64,000 bases of DNA from Marinovum sp034669705 (lineage in GTDB: Bacteria > Pseudomonadota > Alphaproteobacteria > Rhodobacterales > Rhodobacteraceae): the NCBI RefSeq assembly GCF_034669705.1, contig NZ_JAXMOR010000018.1, forward strand, positions 1 through 64,000. The letters run 5' to 3'. The notes under the pieces were generated by a model that was given only the letters and a program-made list of their open reading frames with translations, ran no database searches and was not told the origin of the DNA. The translations under genes and the position numbers were made by a program. Positions 7,378-15,233 of the stretch are shown here, in pieces (position 1 is the stretch's first letter; every line of letters starts with the position of its first letter).

Positions 7378-8560
7378 ATTTCAAAATACTATCGTTCACG
7401 GGCCTGATAATGATGCAGGCCCATCGCTCCGTCAAAGCCCGCCGTTGCTCCAATAAATCCGTCCGCCGATACGCCCGCTCCACCGCGCCGCCGGACACGT
7501 GTCCCAAGCACGTCTCAGCCACGTCATGCGGCGCGTTTGTCGCCTCTGCCAACCAGTCGCGAAAGCTCGACCGGAAGCCGTGCGGGCGCTCTGCCATGCC
7601 GCGCCGATTCATGAAGCTGCTCATGGTCATGTCGGAAATCACGCCTTTGCGCACACCCGGAAACAGCAGGCCGTCGCGGGCGAAGGGCTTGGCCTGTTCA
7701 ATCACGCCCAGCGCCTCGGCCGACAGGGGCACGCGGAAATCCGTGGTCTTGTCCTTCCGGCCTTTCATGTGGTCCGCCGGGACGGTCCAGACGTCTCCGT
7801 CGATCTGGTTTAGGTGCAAGTAGCGCAACGGATAGGACCGAACCGCCGTGAGGATGAGAAGGCGCAGCGCCAGTTCGGTGACGGTCCCGCCGTTGAGGCT
7901 CTGGTAGAAGGCCGGAACCTCCTGCCACGGCAGGGCGGCGATGTGCTCGGCCTTGTGACGTTGTTGGCCCAAGAGCGCCTTGGCCTTGTCCGTCGCCTGC
8001 AAATCGACGTCCAGCCCCAGCGCCGCCGCGTGACGCATCACGATACCGAGCCGGTTCATGGCCTTGCGCGCGGTGTCGGCCTTGTCGTGCCAGATCGGCT
8101 TGAGCGTGTCGCGGATATCGATCTGGTCAATCTCGGCCACCGGCACCTTGCCCAGCTTTGGCAGGACGTGAAGTTCGAGCGGAGAGAACCAGCGCCCGGC
8201 CTTGCCGTCGCCTTTCAGATCGGCCTTGCGGCTCTCGAACGCGTCATACGCAACATCCCTGAGCAAGTTCAGTTGCCGGGCCGCGTCGCGCCGGTGCTTC
8301 TGGCGTTCCTTAATCGGATCGATGCCGCCTTGCGCCATCGCGCGCCAGCCCTCTGCCGCCCGTCTGGCGTCTTTGAGGGACATGTCGGGATAGCGCCCCA
8401 GACCCATCTCCCGCCGCCTGCCGTGAACCGTGACCCGGAGGAACCATTGCGCGCCACCGTCGTCTCGCTTGAAGAACCAGAGCCCTCCGCCGTCGGAGTG
8501 CTTGCCGGGGGCAATAGTCTTGAGCTTCGCTGCGCTGAGCTTGTTGAGGGGGCGGGACAT
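7358..8560 (-). CDS. int: P4-type tyrosine integrase
   Basis: 400 aa. The N-terminus has the arm-binding domain common to tRNA-targeting integrases (KHSDGGGLWFFKRDDGGAQW, then MGLGRYPDMSLKDARRAA). A core-binding domain spans about residues 95-190. The catalytic domain shows the first Arg in TAVRSYPLR, His and second Arg in HGFRSSFRDW, a later His in LGHVSGGAVE, and the nucleophile Tyr in ERAYRR. The set is complete, so it should be active. It recombines the 16-bp repeats at the tRNA-Thr 3' end. The start is about 145 bp from attR, unusually with transcription heading into the island. Confidence 0.95.
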   Translation of the reverse strand: MSRPLNKLSAAKLKTIAPGKHSDGGGLWFFKRDDGGAQWFLRVTVHGRRREMGLGRYPDMSLKDARRAAEGWRAMAQGGIDPIKERQKHRRDAARQLNLLRDVAYDAFESRKADLKGDGKAGRWFSPLELHVLPKLGKVPVAEIDQIDIRDTLKPIWHDKADTARKAMNRLGIVMRHAAALGLDVDLQATDKAKALLGQQRHKAEHIAALPWQEVPAFYQSLNGGTVTELALRLLILTAVRSYPLRYLHLNQIDGDVWTVPADHMKGRKDKTTDFRVPLSAEALGVIEQAKPFARDGLLFPGVRKGVISDMTMSSFMNRRGMAERPHGFRSSFRDWLAEATNAPHDVAETCLGHVSGGAVERAYRRTDLLEQRRALTERWACIIIRPVNDSILKFGLHSA

Positions 8561-8587
8561 TTTGGATCCACCTTTCTAGCCACCCTC

Positions 8588-8617
8588 TATATATGGTATG
8601 GCGTGGTGTCCCGTGAA
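8588..8617 (-). promoter_or_regulatory. Predicted integrase promoter
   Basis: On the minus strand TTCACG (8617-8612), an 18-bp spacer and TATATA (8593-8588), 28 bp upstream of the int start. The AT-rich -10 stands out in otherwise GC-rich DNA. Prediction only. Confidence 0.4.
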
Positions 8618-8704
8618 GTACCGTTTTGAACCAAACCCCATATAATTAGGGCGATATTAGGGTTCGGCTTGTCCCGTGGTGCCCCAAGATGTAGCACGTG
8701 GATG

Positions 8705-8720
8705 CCTATCACCGGCACCA
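8705..8720. repeat. attR core
   Basis: Exact 16-bp copy of the tRNA-Thr 3' end (3893-3908). The rest of the tRNA is absent on this side, so this is the displaced fragment created by integration. Between here and 8844 I see no gene. Confidence 0.85.
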
Positions 8721-8844
8721 GCCAGTTTCCCGAACACCCTGACCAAGGCCGTTTGACCGTCGCGGCCCGCCTTGGCGCGCCCTGCAATGGCTGGGCTGGC
8801 ACAGGCGGTCTCCCGCCCGTGCCCGTCTTTTCCGTGCCGGTCTC

Positions 8845-10356
8845 TCAATCGCCCTCGGCGACGCCGGCCTGGCGGGCGCGGGCGCGGCGGGCGCGGTAGC
8901 TGGGCACCACAACCAGCAGCAGCGCGATCACCAGCAGCGCCAGCGTCATCGGCCGGTCGAGGATGAAGCCCATGCCGTCGTAGAGCTGCATCGAACGGGC
9001 GAAGTTGTTCTCCATCATGCCGCCAAGGATGAAGCCGATCAGCAGCGGCGCCAGCGGGTAGTCGGCGAACTTCAGCGCCGTGGCGCAGACCCCGAAGCCC
9101 ACCAGGATCAACAGCTCGGTGGCGTTGTTCTGGCCGATGTAGGCCCCCATCAGGGTGAAGAACAGGATGAAGGGGATCAGGTAGTTGCGCGGGATCGACA
9201 GCACCTTGGCGATATAGGGGATCAGCGGCAGGTTGAGGATCAGCAGCACCAGATTGCCGATGAACATCGACATGATCACCGCCCAGAACACCTGCGGCTC
9301 GTCGATCATCAGCCGCGGCCCGGGTGTGACGTTGAGCGCGATCAGCGCGCCGAGCAGGATCGCCGTGGTGCCCGAGCCGGGGATGCCCAGCGTCAGCAGC
9401 GGCACGAAGGAACCGGTGCAGGCGGCGTTGTTGGCGGTTTCCGGCGCCGCCAGCCCCTTGATCGAGCCCTTGCCGAACTCTTCCTGCTCTTCCTTGGTGG
9501 CGATGTTGCGTTCCACCGCGTAGCCGAGGAAGCTGGCGATGGTGGCGCCGGCGCCGGGCAGGACGCCGATGAAGAAGCCCTGCAGGGACTGCCGGCCGAT
9601 CACCGGCGCGATCTGGCGCGCTTCGGCGCCGCTGATCCGCAGATTGTCGATCTTGCCGCTGTCGCCCGACATCTCGCGCTTCTTGAGCACCAGGAACAGC
9701 GCCTCGGGCAGGGCGAACATCGCCATGGCGAGGGTAATGAAGCCGAAGCCCGACTGCAGGTCCATGATCCCCATGGTAAAGCGCGGCATGTTGAACAGCG
9801 CGCCTTCGCCCACCGTGGCCATGATCAGGCCGAGGATGGTCATCAGGAGCGCCTTGGCCACCTGTCCGGTGCCGGCAAAGGCGGCGATCGCCGAGAGGCC
9901 CACCACCATCAGCGCGAAATACTCGGCCGAGTGGAACAGCAGCGCCACCGACGACAGCGCCGGGGCAAAGACCATCAGCAGGATGGCGCCAATGGTGCCG
10001 CCGGCAAAGCTCGAGATCGCGGCGATGGTCAGCGCCTTGCCGGCCTTGCCCTGGCGCGCCATGGGGTAGCCGTCAAAGCTCGAGGCGACGGTGCCCGCCA
10101 CCCCCGGCGCGTTGAGCAGGATCGACGAGGTCGAGCCGCCGAAGATGGCGCCGTAGTAGACCCCGGCCAGCAGGATCAGCGCCGCCGAGGGATCGCCCAT
10201 CGAGATCGCGATCGGGATCATGATGGCGATGATCGACATCGGCCCGAGACCGGGAAGCATGCCGATAAAGGTGCCGATCAGGCAGCCGGCGATGACCATC
10301 AGCAGGTTTTGCAGCGAAAGGGCCGTTTGCAGGCCGATCAGGAGTCCTTCAAGCAT
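8845..10356 (-). CDS. tctA: Tripartite tricarboxylate transporter, large permease TctA
   Basis: 503 aa, about 11-12 membrane segments. It carries the family signature LIGTFIGMLPGLGPMSI near residues 25-40 and its repeat-like counterpart GFFIGVLPGAGATIASF near residue 265, the pseudo-symmetric pair of TctA proteins. The inner-membrane subunit, with TctB, moves a carboxylate delivered by the periplasmic TctC. It begins 13 bp after tctB. Substrate not deducible; citrate-type tricarboxylates are the family prototype. Confidence 0.93.
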   Translation of the reverse strand: MLEGLLIGLQTALSLQNLLMVIAGCLIGTFIGMLPGLGPMSIIAIMIPIAISMGDPSAALILLAGVYYGAIFGGSTSSILLNAPGVAGTVASSFDGYPMARQGKAGKALTIAAISSFAGGTIGAILLMVFAPALSSVALLFHSAEYFALMVVGLSAIAAFAGTGQVAKALLMTILGLIMATVGEGALFNMPRFTMGIMDLQSGFGFITLAMAMFALPEALFLVLKKREMSGDSGKIDNLRISGAEARQIAPVIGRQSLQGFFIGVLPGAGATIASFLGYAVERNIATKEEQEEFGKGSIKGLAAPETANNAACTGSFVPLLTLGIPGSGTTAILLGALIALNVTPGPRLMIDEPQVFWAVIMSMFIGNLVLLILNLPLIPYIAKVLSIPRNYLIPFILFFTLMGAYIGQNNATELLILVGFGVCATALKFADYPLAPLLIGFILGGMMENNFARSMQLYDGMGFILDRPMTLALLVIALLLVVVPSYRARRARARQAGVAEGD

Positions 10357-10369
10357 GTCTCAGCCCCTT

Positions 10370-10852
10370 TCAGAGGAAAATCGGCAGCGGCCGCAGGAAG
10401 ATGCCCAGCACCTGTTCGACCAGATACCAGACGATGCCGGTGGCGGTCAGCGCGACGGGCAGCAGGATATAGAGCTTGCGTTCGCCCAGGATCACCGCGC
10501 CCAGGGTCAGGAACCCGACCGTCGACAGCAAAAAGCCCGCCGGCCGCAGCAGCAGCGCATAGGCCACCATCAGCGCCAGCAGCGCCAGCGCCGGGATCAG
10601 GTGATATTCGGTCAGGCGGCGGTAATCGATGTCCGGTTCGGCGGTCTCGCCGGCGGGTTTCTCGAGCCCCAGCAGGATCACCAGAGAGGCCAGGATGGCC
10701 AGCACCGACAACACCTTGGGAAAGGTCGAGGGCCAGATCGGGTTGCGCTGCATGAACGGCGGCAACAGCTGGTCCATGGTAAAGAAGGCGGCATAGGCAT
10801 AGGCCAGCGCCACGCACAGGATGATGAAGGCGATCCAGCGATCCAGAGCCAT
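10370..10852 (-). CDS. tctB: Tripartite tricarboxylate transporter, small permease TctB
   Basis: 160 aa, four predicted membrane helices, including an N-terminal helix (IAFIILCVALAYAYAAFF) and a C-terminal pair. Size and place between tctC and tctA fit TctB. Sequence conservation in this family is low, so context carries much of the call. A stem-loop lies in the 77-bp gap that separates it from tctC. Confidence 0.88.
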   Translation of the reverse strand: MALDRWIAFIILCVALAYAYAAFFTMDQLLPPFMQRNPIWPSTFPKVLSVLAILASLVILLGLEKPAGETAEPDIDYRRLTEYHLIPALALLALMVAYALLLRPAGFLLSTVGFLTLGAVILGERKLYILLPVALTATGIVWYLVEQVLGIFLRPLPIFL

Positions 10853-10878
10853 TTGGGGTCCCTCCCTTTGAAAGTGGA

Positions 10879-10911
10879 AACGGCGGCTGCCTTGCCTGGT
10901 CAGCCGCCGTT
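10879..10911 (-). promoter_or_regulatory. Intercistronic stem-loop between tctC and tctB
   Basis: Perfect 11-bp inverted repeat AACGGCGGCTG/CAGCCGCCGTT with an 11-nt loop, in the gap after the tctC stop. No T tract follows. Such hairpins commonly protect the 3' end of the binding-protein mRNA or partly attenuate read-through, giving more binding protein than permease. Confidence 0.65.
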
Positions 10912-10929
10912 CCGGTTGGTCACGTCAGG

Positions 10930-11910
10930 TCAGAGAAATCCGAGCTTTTTCATCAGGTCGCCGATGACCTGTTCCTGTTTTTCCAGGAAGCTGCGGAAAT
11001 CCTCGCCCGAGTTGTGGATGTTGACCCAGCCGTTGCGGGCCCGGACCTCTTCCCACTCGGGGGTGTCGTACATCTTGGCGATGGCCTCCTGATAGGCCGT
11101 GACCTGCTCTTCCGGCAGGCCCGGCGCGCCGAAGAAGCCGCGCCAGTTGACGAAGCTGGTGTCGATGCCCTGCTCCTTCAGGGTGGGCGCGTCCTCATAG
11201 GCCGGCACCCGCTCGTCGGAGGTGACGCCGATAATCTTGACCTCGCCGGCCTCGGCCAGCGCCACCGCTTCGGAGAAGCCGGTGGAAAGTGCCGCGATCT
11301 CGCCCGAGAGCAGCGCCGCCATCGCCTTGCCGCCGGCGTCATAGGGGATGTACTTGACCTGCAGCGGGTCCTTGCCGGCCGCTTCCATCACCATCGCCGC
11401 CACCAGGTGGTCAAGACCGCCGGGCACCGAGCCGCCGCCGATGGCGGTGGCGTTGGGGTCGGCGTCATAGGCGGCCAGCAGGTCTTCCATGTTGTCGATG
11501 TCGCTGTCGGCGTTGACCACCAGCGCGGCGTAATCGCCGATCGTGCCGGCGACCAGCGTCAGGTCGCGGAAGTTCTGCGGAAACACGCCGGTGAGCGAAC
11601 GGATGATGATCGGGGTCGAGTTGACCATCAGGGTGCCGTAATTGCTCTCGGCGTTCTCGATCAGGTAGCCGATCGCCTTGCCGCCGCCGCCGCCCGACAT
11701 GTTCTCGTAGGAGGCATTGCCGACGAGGCCGGATTTGGTCAGGGCCTCACCGGTGCCGCGGGCGGTACCGTCCCAGCCGCCGCCGGCGCCGCCGGGGATC
11801 AGGAAATGGATGCTGTCGAGCATCTGGTGGCCGCCGGCAACGGCCGGTCCGGTCAAACTGAGGGCCGCGGCTGCGGCCAGAAGGGCGCGGCGGCCCAGTG
11901 CGAATGTCAT
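10930..11910 (-). CDS. tctC: Tripartite tricarboxylate transporter substrate-binding protein TctC
   Basis: 326 aa from the ATG at 11910, preceded by GGGAGGA. The signal peptide (RRALLAAAAALSLTGPAVAGG) sends it to the periplasm. The mature protein has the Bug/TctC-type start IHFLIPGGAGGGWDGTARGTGEA, which forms the carboxylate-binding loop, and the later GGGSVPGGLDHL ligand region. First gene of tctCBA, divergent from the regulator genes at 12022. The open frame above 11910 is antisense to the regulator. Confidence 0.94.
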   Translation of the reverse strand: MTFALGRRALLAAAAALSLTGPAVAGGHQMLDSIHFLIPGGAGGGWDGTARGTGEALTKSGLVGNASYENMSGGGGGKAIGYLIENAESNYGTLMVNSTPIIIRSLTGVFPQNFRDLTLVAGTIGDYAALVVNADSDIDNMEDLLAAYDADPNATAIGGGSVPGGLDHLVAAMVMEAAGKDPLQVKYIPYDAGGKAMAALLSGEIAALSTGFSEAVALAEAGEVKIIGVTSDERVPAYEDAPTLKEQGIDTSFVNWRGFFGAPGLPEEQVTAYQEAIAKMYDTPEWEEVRARNGWVNIHNSGEDFRSFLEKQEQVIGDLMKKLGFL

Positions 11911-11931
11911 ATGGTAGTCCTCCCGTTTGAC

Positions 11932-11950
11932 GACGCGGCGCAACCGCGTC
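11932..11950. promoter_or_regulatory. Inverted repeat in the tctC leader
   Basis: Perfect 7-bp inverted repeat GACGCGG/CCGCGTC with a 5-bp spacer, 22 bp upstream of the tctC start. Could be an operator or leader hairpin. Confidence 0.4.
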
Positions 11951-11979
11951 ATGTGAGAAGAGGGTTTGGTGGGGAAACC

Positions 11980-11996
11980 TGACACCAAGCTGACAC
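11980..11996. promoter_or_regulatory. Candidate TctD binding site (tandem TGACAC)
   Basis: Two direct copies of TGACAC at 11980-11985 and 11991-11996, with an 11-bp period, in the 111-bp gap between divergent tctC and tctD. Head-to-tail hexamers one helical turn apart are the usual recognition form of OmpR/PhoB-type regulators such as the one encoded next to it. Functional link is inference. Confidence 0.5.
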
Positions 11997-12021
11997 GGAG
12001 GGCAAGGGAGGGCTCGCACCG

Positions 12022-12687
12022 GTGCGATTTCTTTTGATCGAGGACAATGTCCCGTTGGCCGGCGCGGTGGTCGACCGGCTCAGTCTCGACGGCCATGTGG
12101 TCGATCACGCCGGCGATCTGGAGACGGCGCGGGATTACGTGGCGACCACCTCTTACGATATGATATTGCTGGATATTATGCTTCCGGATGGCGACGGAAG
12201 CAGCTTTCTCACCCACCTGAGGCTGACCGAGAACCGCACCCCCACCATCGTGCTGACGGCGCGCTCTGAGGTGTCGGACCGGATCAGCCTGCTCGATCTC
12301 GGAGCCGACGATTACATGGTCAAGCCGATCGATTTCGCCGAGCTTGAGGCGCGCTGCCGGGCGGTGCTGCGGCGCCGCGGCAGCAGTGCCAGCAGCGTGC
12401 TGAGCCTCGGGGCGATTCGATTCGACGCGGCCTCGGGCGTGCTGCACGCGGGGTCCGAGGACATCCAGCTGCGCACTCGCGAGCTGCGGCTGTTCGAGGT
12501 GCTGATCAACGCGCCGGGGATGATCTTTTCCAAGCCGGCGCTGGTCGACCGGCTGTTTTCCTACGACGAGGACGTCTCGGAGAACGCCATCGAGGTCTAT
12601 GTGGCGCGGCTGCGCAAGCACCTGGCCGGCTCTGACGTGACCATCACCACCGTGCGCGGGCTGGGCTACAAGCTGGAACAGACATGA
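12022..12687 (+). CDS. tctD: OmpR-family response regulator, TctD-like
   Basis: 221 aa. The receiver domain starts MRFLLIEDN (acidic pocket ED), with the phospho-acceptor Asp in MILLDIMLPDGDG, Thr in TIVLTAR and Lys in YMVKPID. A C-terminal winged helix ends with EVYVARLRKHL and VRGLGYKLEQ. GTG start at 12022 with GGGAGGG upstream. Overlaps the kinase gene by 4 bp. Divergence from tctCBA suggests it activates that transporter when its substrate is present. Confidence 0.9.
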   Translation: MRFLLIEDNVPLAGAVVDRLSLDGHVVDHAGDLETARDYVATTSYDMILLDIMLPDGDGSSFLTHLRLTENRTPTIVLTARSEVSDRISLLDLGADDYMVKPIDFAELEARCRAVLRRRGSSASSVLSLGAIRFDAASGVLHAGSEDIQLRTRELRLFEVLINAPGMIFSKPALVDRLFSYDEDVSENAIEVYVARLRKHLAGSDVTITTVRGLGYKLEQT

Positions 12688-14123
12688 CCGCGCCGGTGGT
12701 TCAGGGCTCGATCCGCCGCCGGCTGCTGCTGCTGCAGCTCTGCGCCTCGGTGCTGCTGGCGGTGCTGGTCTATTTCCTGGTGCAATCGGTGGCCCGTCAG
12801 GTGGCACAGCAGAGCCAGGACAACATCCTCACCGCCTCGGCCCTGTCGGTGATCGACAGCGCCCGCATCGTCGACGGCTCGGTGATGGTCGACCTGCCCT
12901 ACGCGGCGCTGTCGATGCTCGACAGCATCACCGACGAACGGGTGTTCTATGCCGTCCGGCTGGGCGACGAGCTGGTGACAGGCTATGCCGATCTGCCGCG
13001 CCCGCCGCGCGGCGCGGCGCGGGGATCGGCGCAGCTCTCGGCCGAGTTTCTGGGCGAGGCAGTGCGGATCGCTGCCGTCACCCGGCCGTTTGCCACCGAT
13101 CTGGGCCGCAACGTGCTCGAGGTCAGCGTGGCGCAGACGCTTTCGGGCCAGCGCCAGACCCTGGCCTGGACCTCTCGGCTGTCGCTGGCCGTGGGCGCCG
13201 GCTTTTTCGCGCTGACCGTGGTGCTGGCGCTGCTGATCGCCCGCGCCACGATCCAGCCGCTCGACCGGCTGACCGCCTCGGTCTCGCGCCGCGGGCCGAC
13301 CGACCTGCGGCCGGTCAACGCCCCGGTCCCGCAGGAGATGGCGCGGCTGGTGACCTCACTCAACGGCTTCATGGCGCGGCTCGAGGCCTCGCTCAACAGG
13401 TCAGAGGATTTCATCGCCGAGGCCGCCCACCGGGTGCGCACGCCGCTGGCGGTGGTGCGCACCAAGGCCGAGATCATCCAGCGCCACATCCACAAGCCCG
13501 AGAACCGCAAGGCGATGACCGAGATGATCGAGGCAATCGACGAGAGCTCGCGCACCGCCGGGCAGCTGCTCGATCACGCCATGGTCTCGTTCCGGCTCGA
13601 CAGCCTGCCGCGCGACCGGGTGGATCTGCAGGCGCTGATGATCGACGCGGTCGAACGCATTCGTCCGGTGGCCGAGATCGCCGGTATGCGGCTCGCGGTC
13701 GGACGCTCGGAACCGGCGACGATCCTCGGCGATGCCATCCTGCTGCAGAGCGCGGTGCGCAACCTGCTCGACAATGCCATCAAGTACAGCCCGGCCGAGA
13801 CCCGGATCGAGATCTCTCTGCGCCAGGCCTCGGACGGCATTCGCCTGACGGTGGCAGACGGCGGCCCCGGCTTTCCACCCCGCGGCGATACCGCCCAGTC
13901 CAGCGCCAGCAACGTCCAGTCCGGAGACAACCACGCCCCGCCGGGCGCCAGCGACGTCCTGACCGAGCGGTTCACCCGCGGCAGCAATGCCGCCGGGGTG
14001 GTCGGCTCCGGGCTGGGGCTGACCATCGTTCAGGACGTGGTGACGGCCCATGGCGGCCGGCTGATCCTCGACAACACCCCGGGAGGTGGCGCATGCGCCT
14101 GCTTGTTCTTTCCCTCGTCCTGA
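12684..14123 (+). CDS. tctE: Sensor histidine kinase, TctE-like
   Basis: 479 aa inner-membrane kinase. First membrane helix at residues 13-32 (LLLLQLCASVLLAVLVYFL), a periplasmic sensing domain of about 130 residues, a second helix near 165-190, then HAMP. The phospho-accepting His is in EAAHRVRTPLAVV. The ATPase part has an N box (LLDNAIKYS), a G1 box (VADGGPGFPP) and a G2 box (GSGLGLTIV). An insert of about 30 residues separates G1 from the F/G2 region. It overlaps the downstream periplasmic protein gene by 31 bp. Confidence 0.9.
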   Translation: MTAPVVQGSIRRRLLLLQLCASVLLAVLVYFLVQSVARQVAQQSQDNILTASALSVIDSARIVDGSVMVDLPYAALSMLDSITDERVFYAVRLGDELVTGYADLPRPPRGAARGSAQLSAEFLGEAVRIAAVTRPFATDLGRNVLEVSVAQTLSGQRQTLAWTSRLSLAVGAGFFALTVVLALLIARATIQPLDRLTASVSRRGPTDLRPVNAPVPQEMARLVTSLNGFMARLEASLNRSEDFIAEAAHRVRTPLAVVRTKAEIIQRHIHKPENRKAMTEMIEAIDESSRTAGQLLDHAMVSFRLDSLPRDRVDLQALMIDAVERIRPVAEIAGMRLAVGRSEPATILGDAILLQSAVRNLLDNAIKYSPAETRIEISLRQASDGIRLTVADGGPGFPPRGDTAQSSASNVQSGDNHAPPGASDVLTERFTRGSNAAGVVGSGLGLTIVQDVVTAHGGRLILDNTPGGGACACLFFPSS

Positions 14124-15100
14124 GCCTCGCGGCCCAGGCCCTCGCGGCGCTCGAGATCGAGGACCGCCGGCTGTTCGGCCCGCCGGAGGCCGCGCGGCAG
14201 CTGCGCATCCTCTCGACCACCGACATCGCGATCTTTGCGCCGCGGATCGAAAGCTACCTGTCGCTCACCCCCGATCTGGCGATCGACTACGTGGTCGCCA
14301 GTTCAACCGAGGTGATGAAGGTGGCCTCGGCGGCGCGCGCGCCCTTCGACCTGGTGATCTCGAGCGCCATGGACCTGCAGACCAAGCTGGCCAATGACGG
14401 TTTCGTCAGGCGCCACAGCTCGGAAGTGACCCGCGACCTGCCGGCCTGGGCCAGCTGGAACGACATGGTCTTTGCCTTCAGCCAGGAGCCGGCGGCGATC
14501 GTGGTCTCCGACGCGGCCTTTGCCGACACCGGCATCCCGCGCAGCCGCCAGGATCTGATCGACGTGCTGCGGCGCAATCCCGAGCGGTTTCGCGGCAAGG
14601 TCGGCACCTACGACGTGCGCGCCTCGGGGCTGGGCTATCTCTTTGCCACCCAGGAAAGCCGGGTGTCAGAGACCTACTGGCGGCTGACCGAGGTGATGGG
14701 CGGGCTCGGCGCGCGGCTCTACTGCTGTTCGTCCGAGATGATCGATGCGGTGGCCGAGGGCGAGTTGCTGGTGGCCTACAACGTGCTCGGCAGCTATGCG
14801 CTGCAGCGTCAGGACGCCGGCATCAGCATCATCCTGCCGTCGGATTTCACCACCATCATGCTGCGCACCGCGGTCATCCCCGAGACCGCGACCGAACCGG
14901 CGCTGGCCGGCGATTTCCTCGATCACATCCTCGCCCAGGCCTTCGGCGACGACCCGTCGCTCTCGGTCGACCGCTGGCTGAGCAACAGCGAGATGGCACT
15001 CAGCCGGATCAACCTCGGGCCGGGGCTGCTGGTCTATCTCGACCAGCTCAAGCGCGCGGCTTTCGACACCGAATGGACCAACGCCATCCTGCAGGATTGA
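14093..15100 (+). CDS. Periplasmic substrate-binding-like protein in the tctDE operon
   Basis: 335 aa. Signal peptide MRLLVLSLVLSLAAQALAAL, then a type II periplasmic binding fold like ABC Fe/phosphonate-type proteins (RILSTTDIAIFAPRIESY, GYLFATQESR, AEGELLVAYNVLGSYAL). Paired cysteines (YCCSS) occur near residue 213. No permease or ATPase gene is adjacent, and it starts inside the kinase gene. A sensory role, presenting ligand to the TctE-like periplasmic domain, is therefore more likely than transport. That role is inferred from context. The 3' end of this gene is part of a tandem duplication. Confidence 0.8.
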   Translation: MRLLVLSLVLSLAAQALAALEIEDRRLFGPPEAARQLRILSTTDIAIFAPRIESYLSLTPDLAIDYVVASSTEVMKVASAARAPFDLVISSAMDLQTKLANDGFVRRHSSEVTRDLPAWASWNDMVFAFSQEPAAIVVSDAAFADTGIPRSRQDLIDVLRRNPERFRGKVGTYDVRASGLGYLFATQESRVSETYWRLTEVMGGLGARLYCCSSEMIDAVAEGELLVAYNVLGSYALQRQDAGISIILPSDFTTIMLRTAVIPETATEPALAGDFLDHILAQAFGDDPSLSVDRWLSNSEMALSRINLGPGLLVYLDQLKRAAFDTEWTNAILQD

Positions 15101-15202
15101 CGCGATCCGCGCTCCGGCCCCCGCGCCGGGACCCCGTGGCCGGCGGAGAGGCCCCGGATCAGGTCCGGGGCGCGGGGGGCCTGCTGTCGCGCCTTCGCGG
15201 AT
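15035..15202. repeat. Tandem duplication, copy A
   Basis: About 168 bp covering the last 20 codons of the periplasmic-protein gene and the following intergenic DNA, including the palindrome at 15152-15170. A diverged second copy lies at 15234-15400 after a 31-bp spacer. The palindrome half (about 15117-15202) is nearly identical between copies; the coding half is more diverged. Confidence 0.8.
15152..15170. repeat. REP-like palindrome, copy 2
   Basis: CCCCGGA/TCCGGGG arms with a TCAGG centre, the reverse complement of the copy at 66-84. Sits 50 bp after the stop of the periplasmic protein gene, where it could end transcription. Confidence 0.7.
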
Positions 15203-15233
15203 CTGGGGCACCGGCGGGCCGGGGTTGCGCGTC

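Larger units (their letters stand above)
3893..8720. mobile_element. 4.8-kb integrative island at tRNA-Thr
   Basis: Bounded by 16-bp direct repeats (3893-3908 and 8705-8720) and carrying a tyrosine integrase whose start is about 145 bp from the distal repeat. All eight genes read on the minus strand from the integrase end towards the tRNA. They are the integrase, a 249-aa unknown overlapping it, an AlpA-like regulator, a three-gene overlapping set of small DNA-binding-type proteins, a multi-pass membrane protein and a zinc-ribbon protein. No capsid, terminase, portal, relaxase or transposase gene is visible. The membrane protein (4.7-5.3 kb) and the 249-aa gene (6.6-7.4 kb) look more AT-rich than the surroundings, which suggests foreign origin. 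It resembles a small satellite or cargo island rather than a complete prophage. Confidence 0.85.

Noticed and set aside
11911..12807. Upstream extension of the tctC frame
   Set aside because: It runs antisense through the response-regulator gene, while the ATG at 11910 follows GGGAGGA and starts a clear signal peptide.
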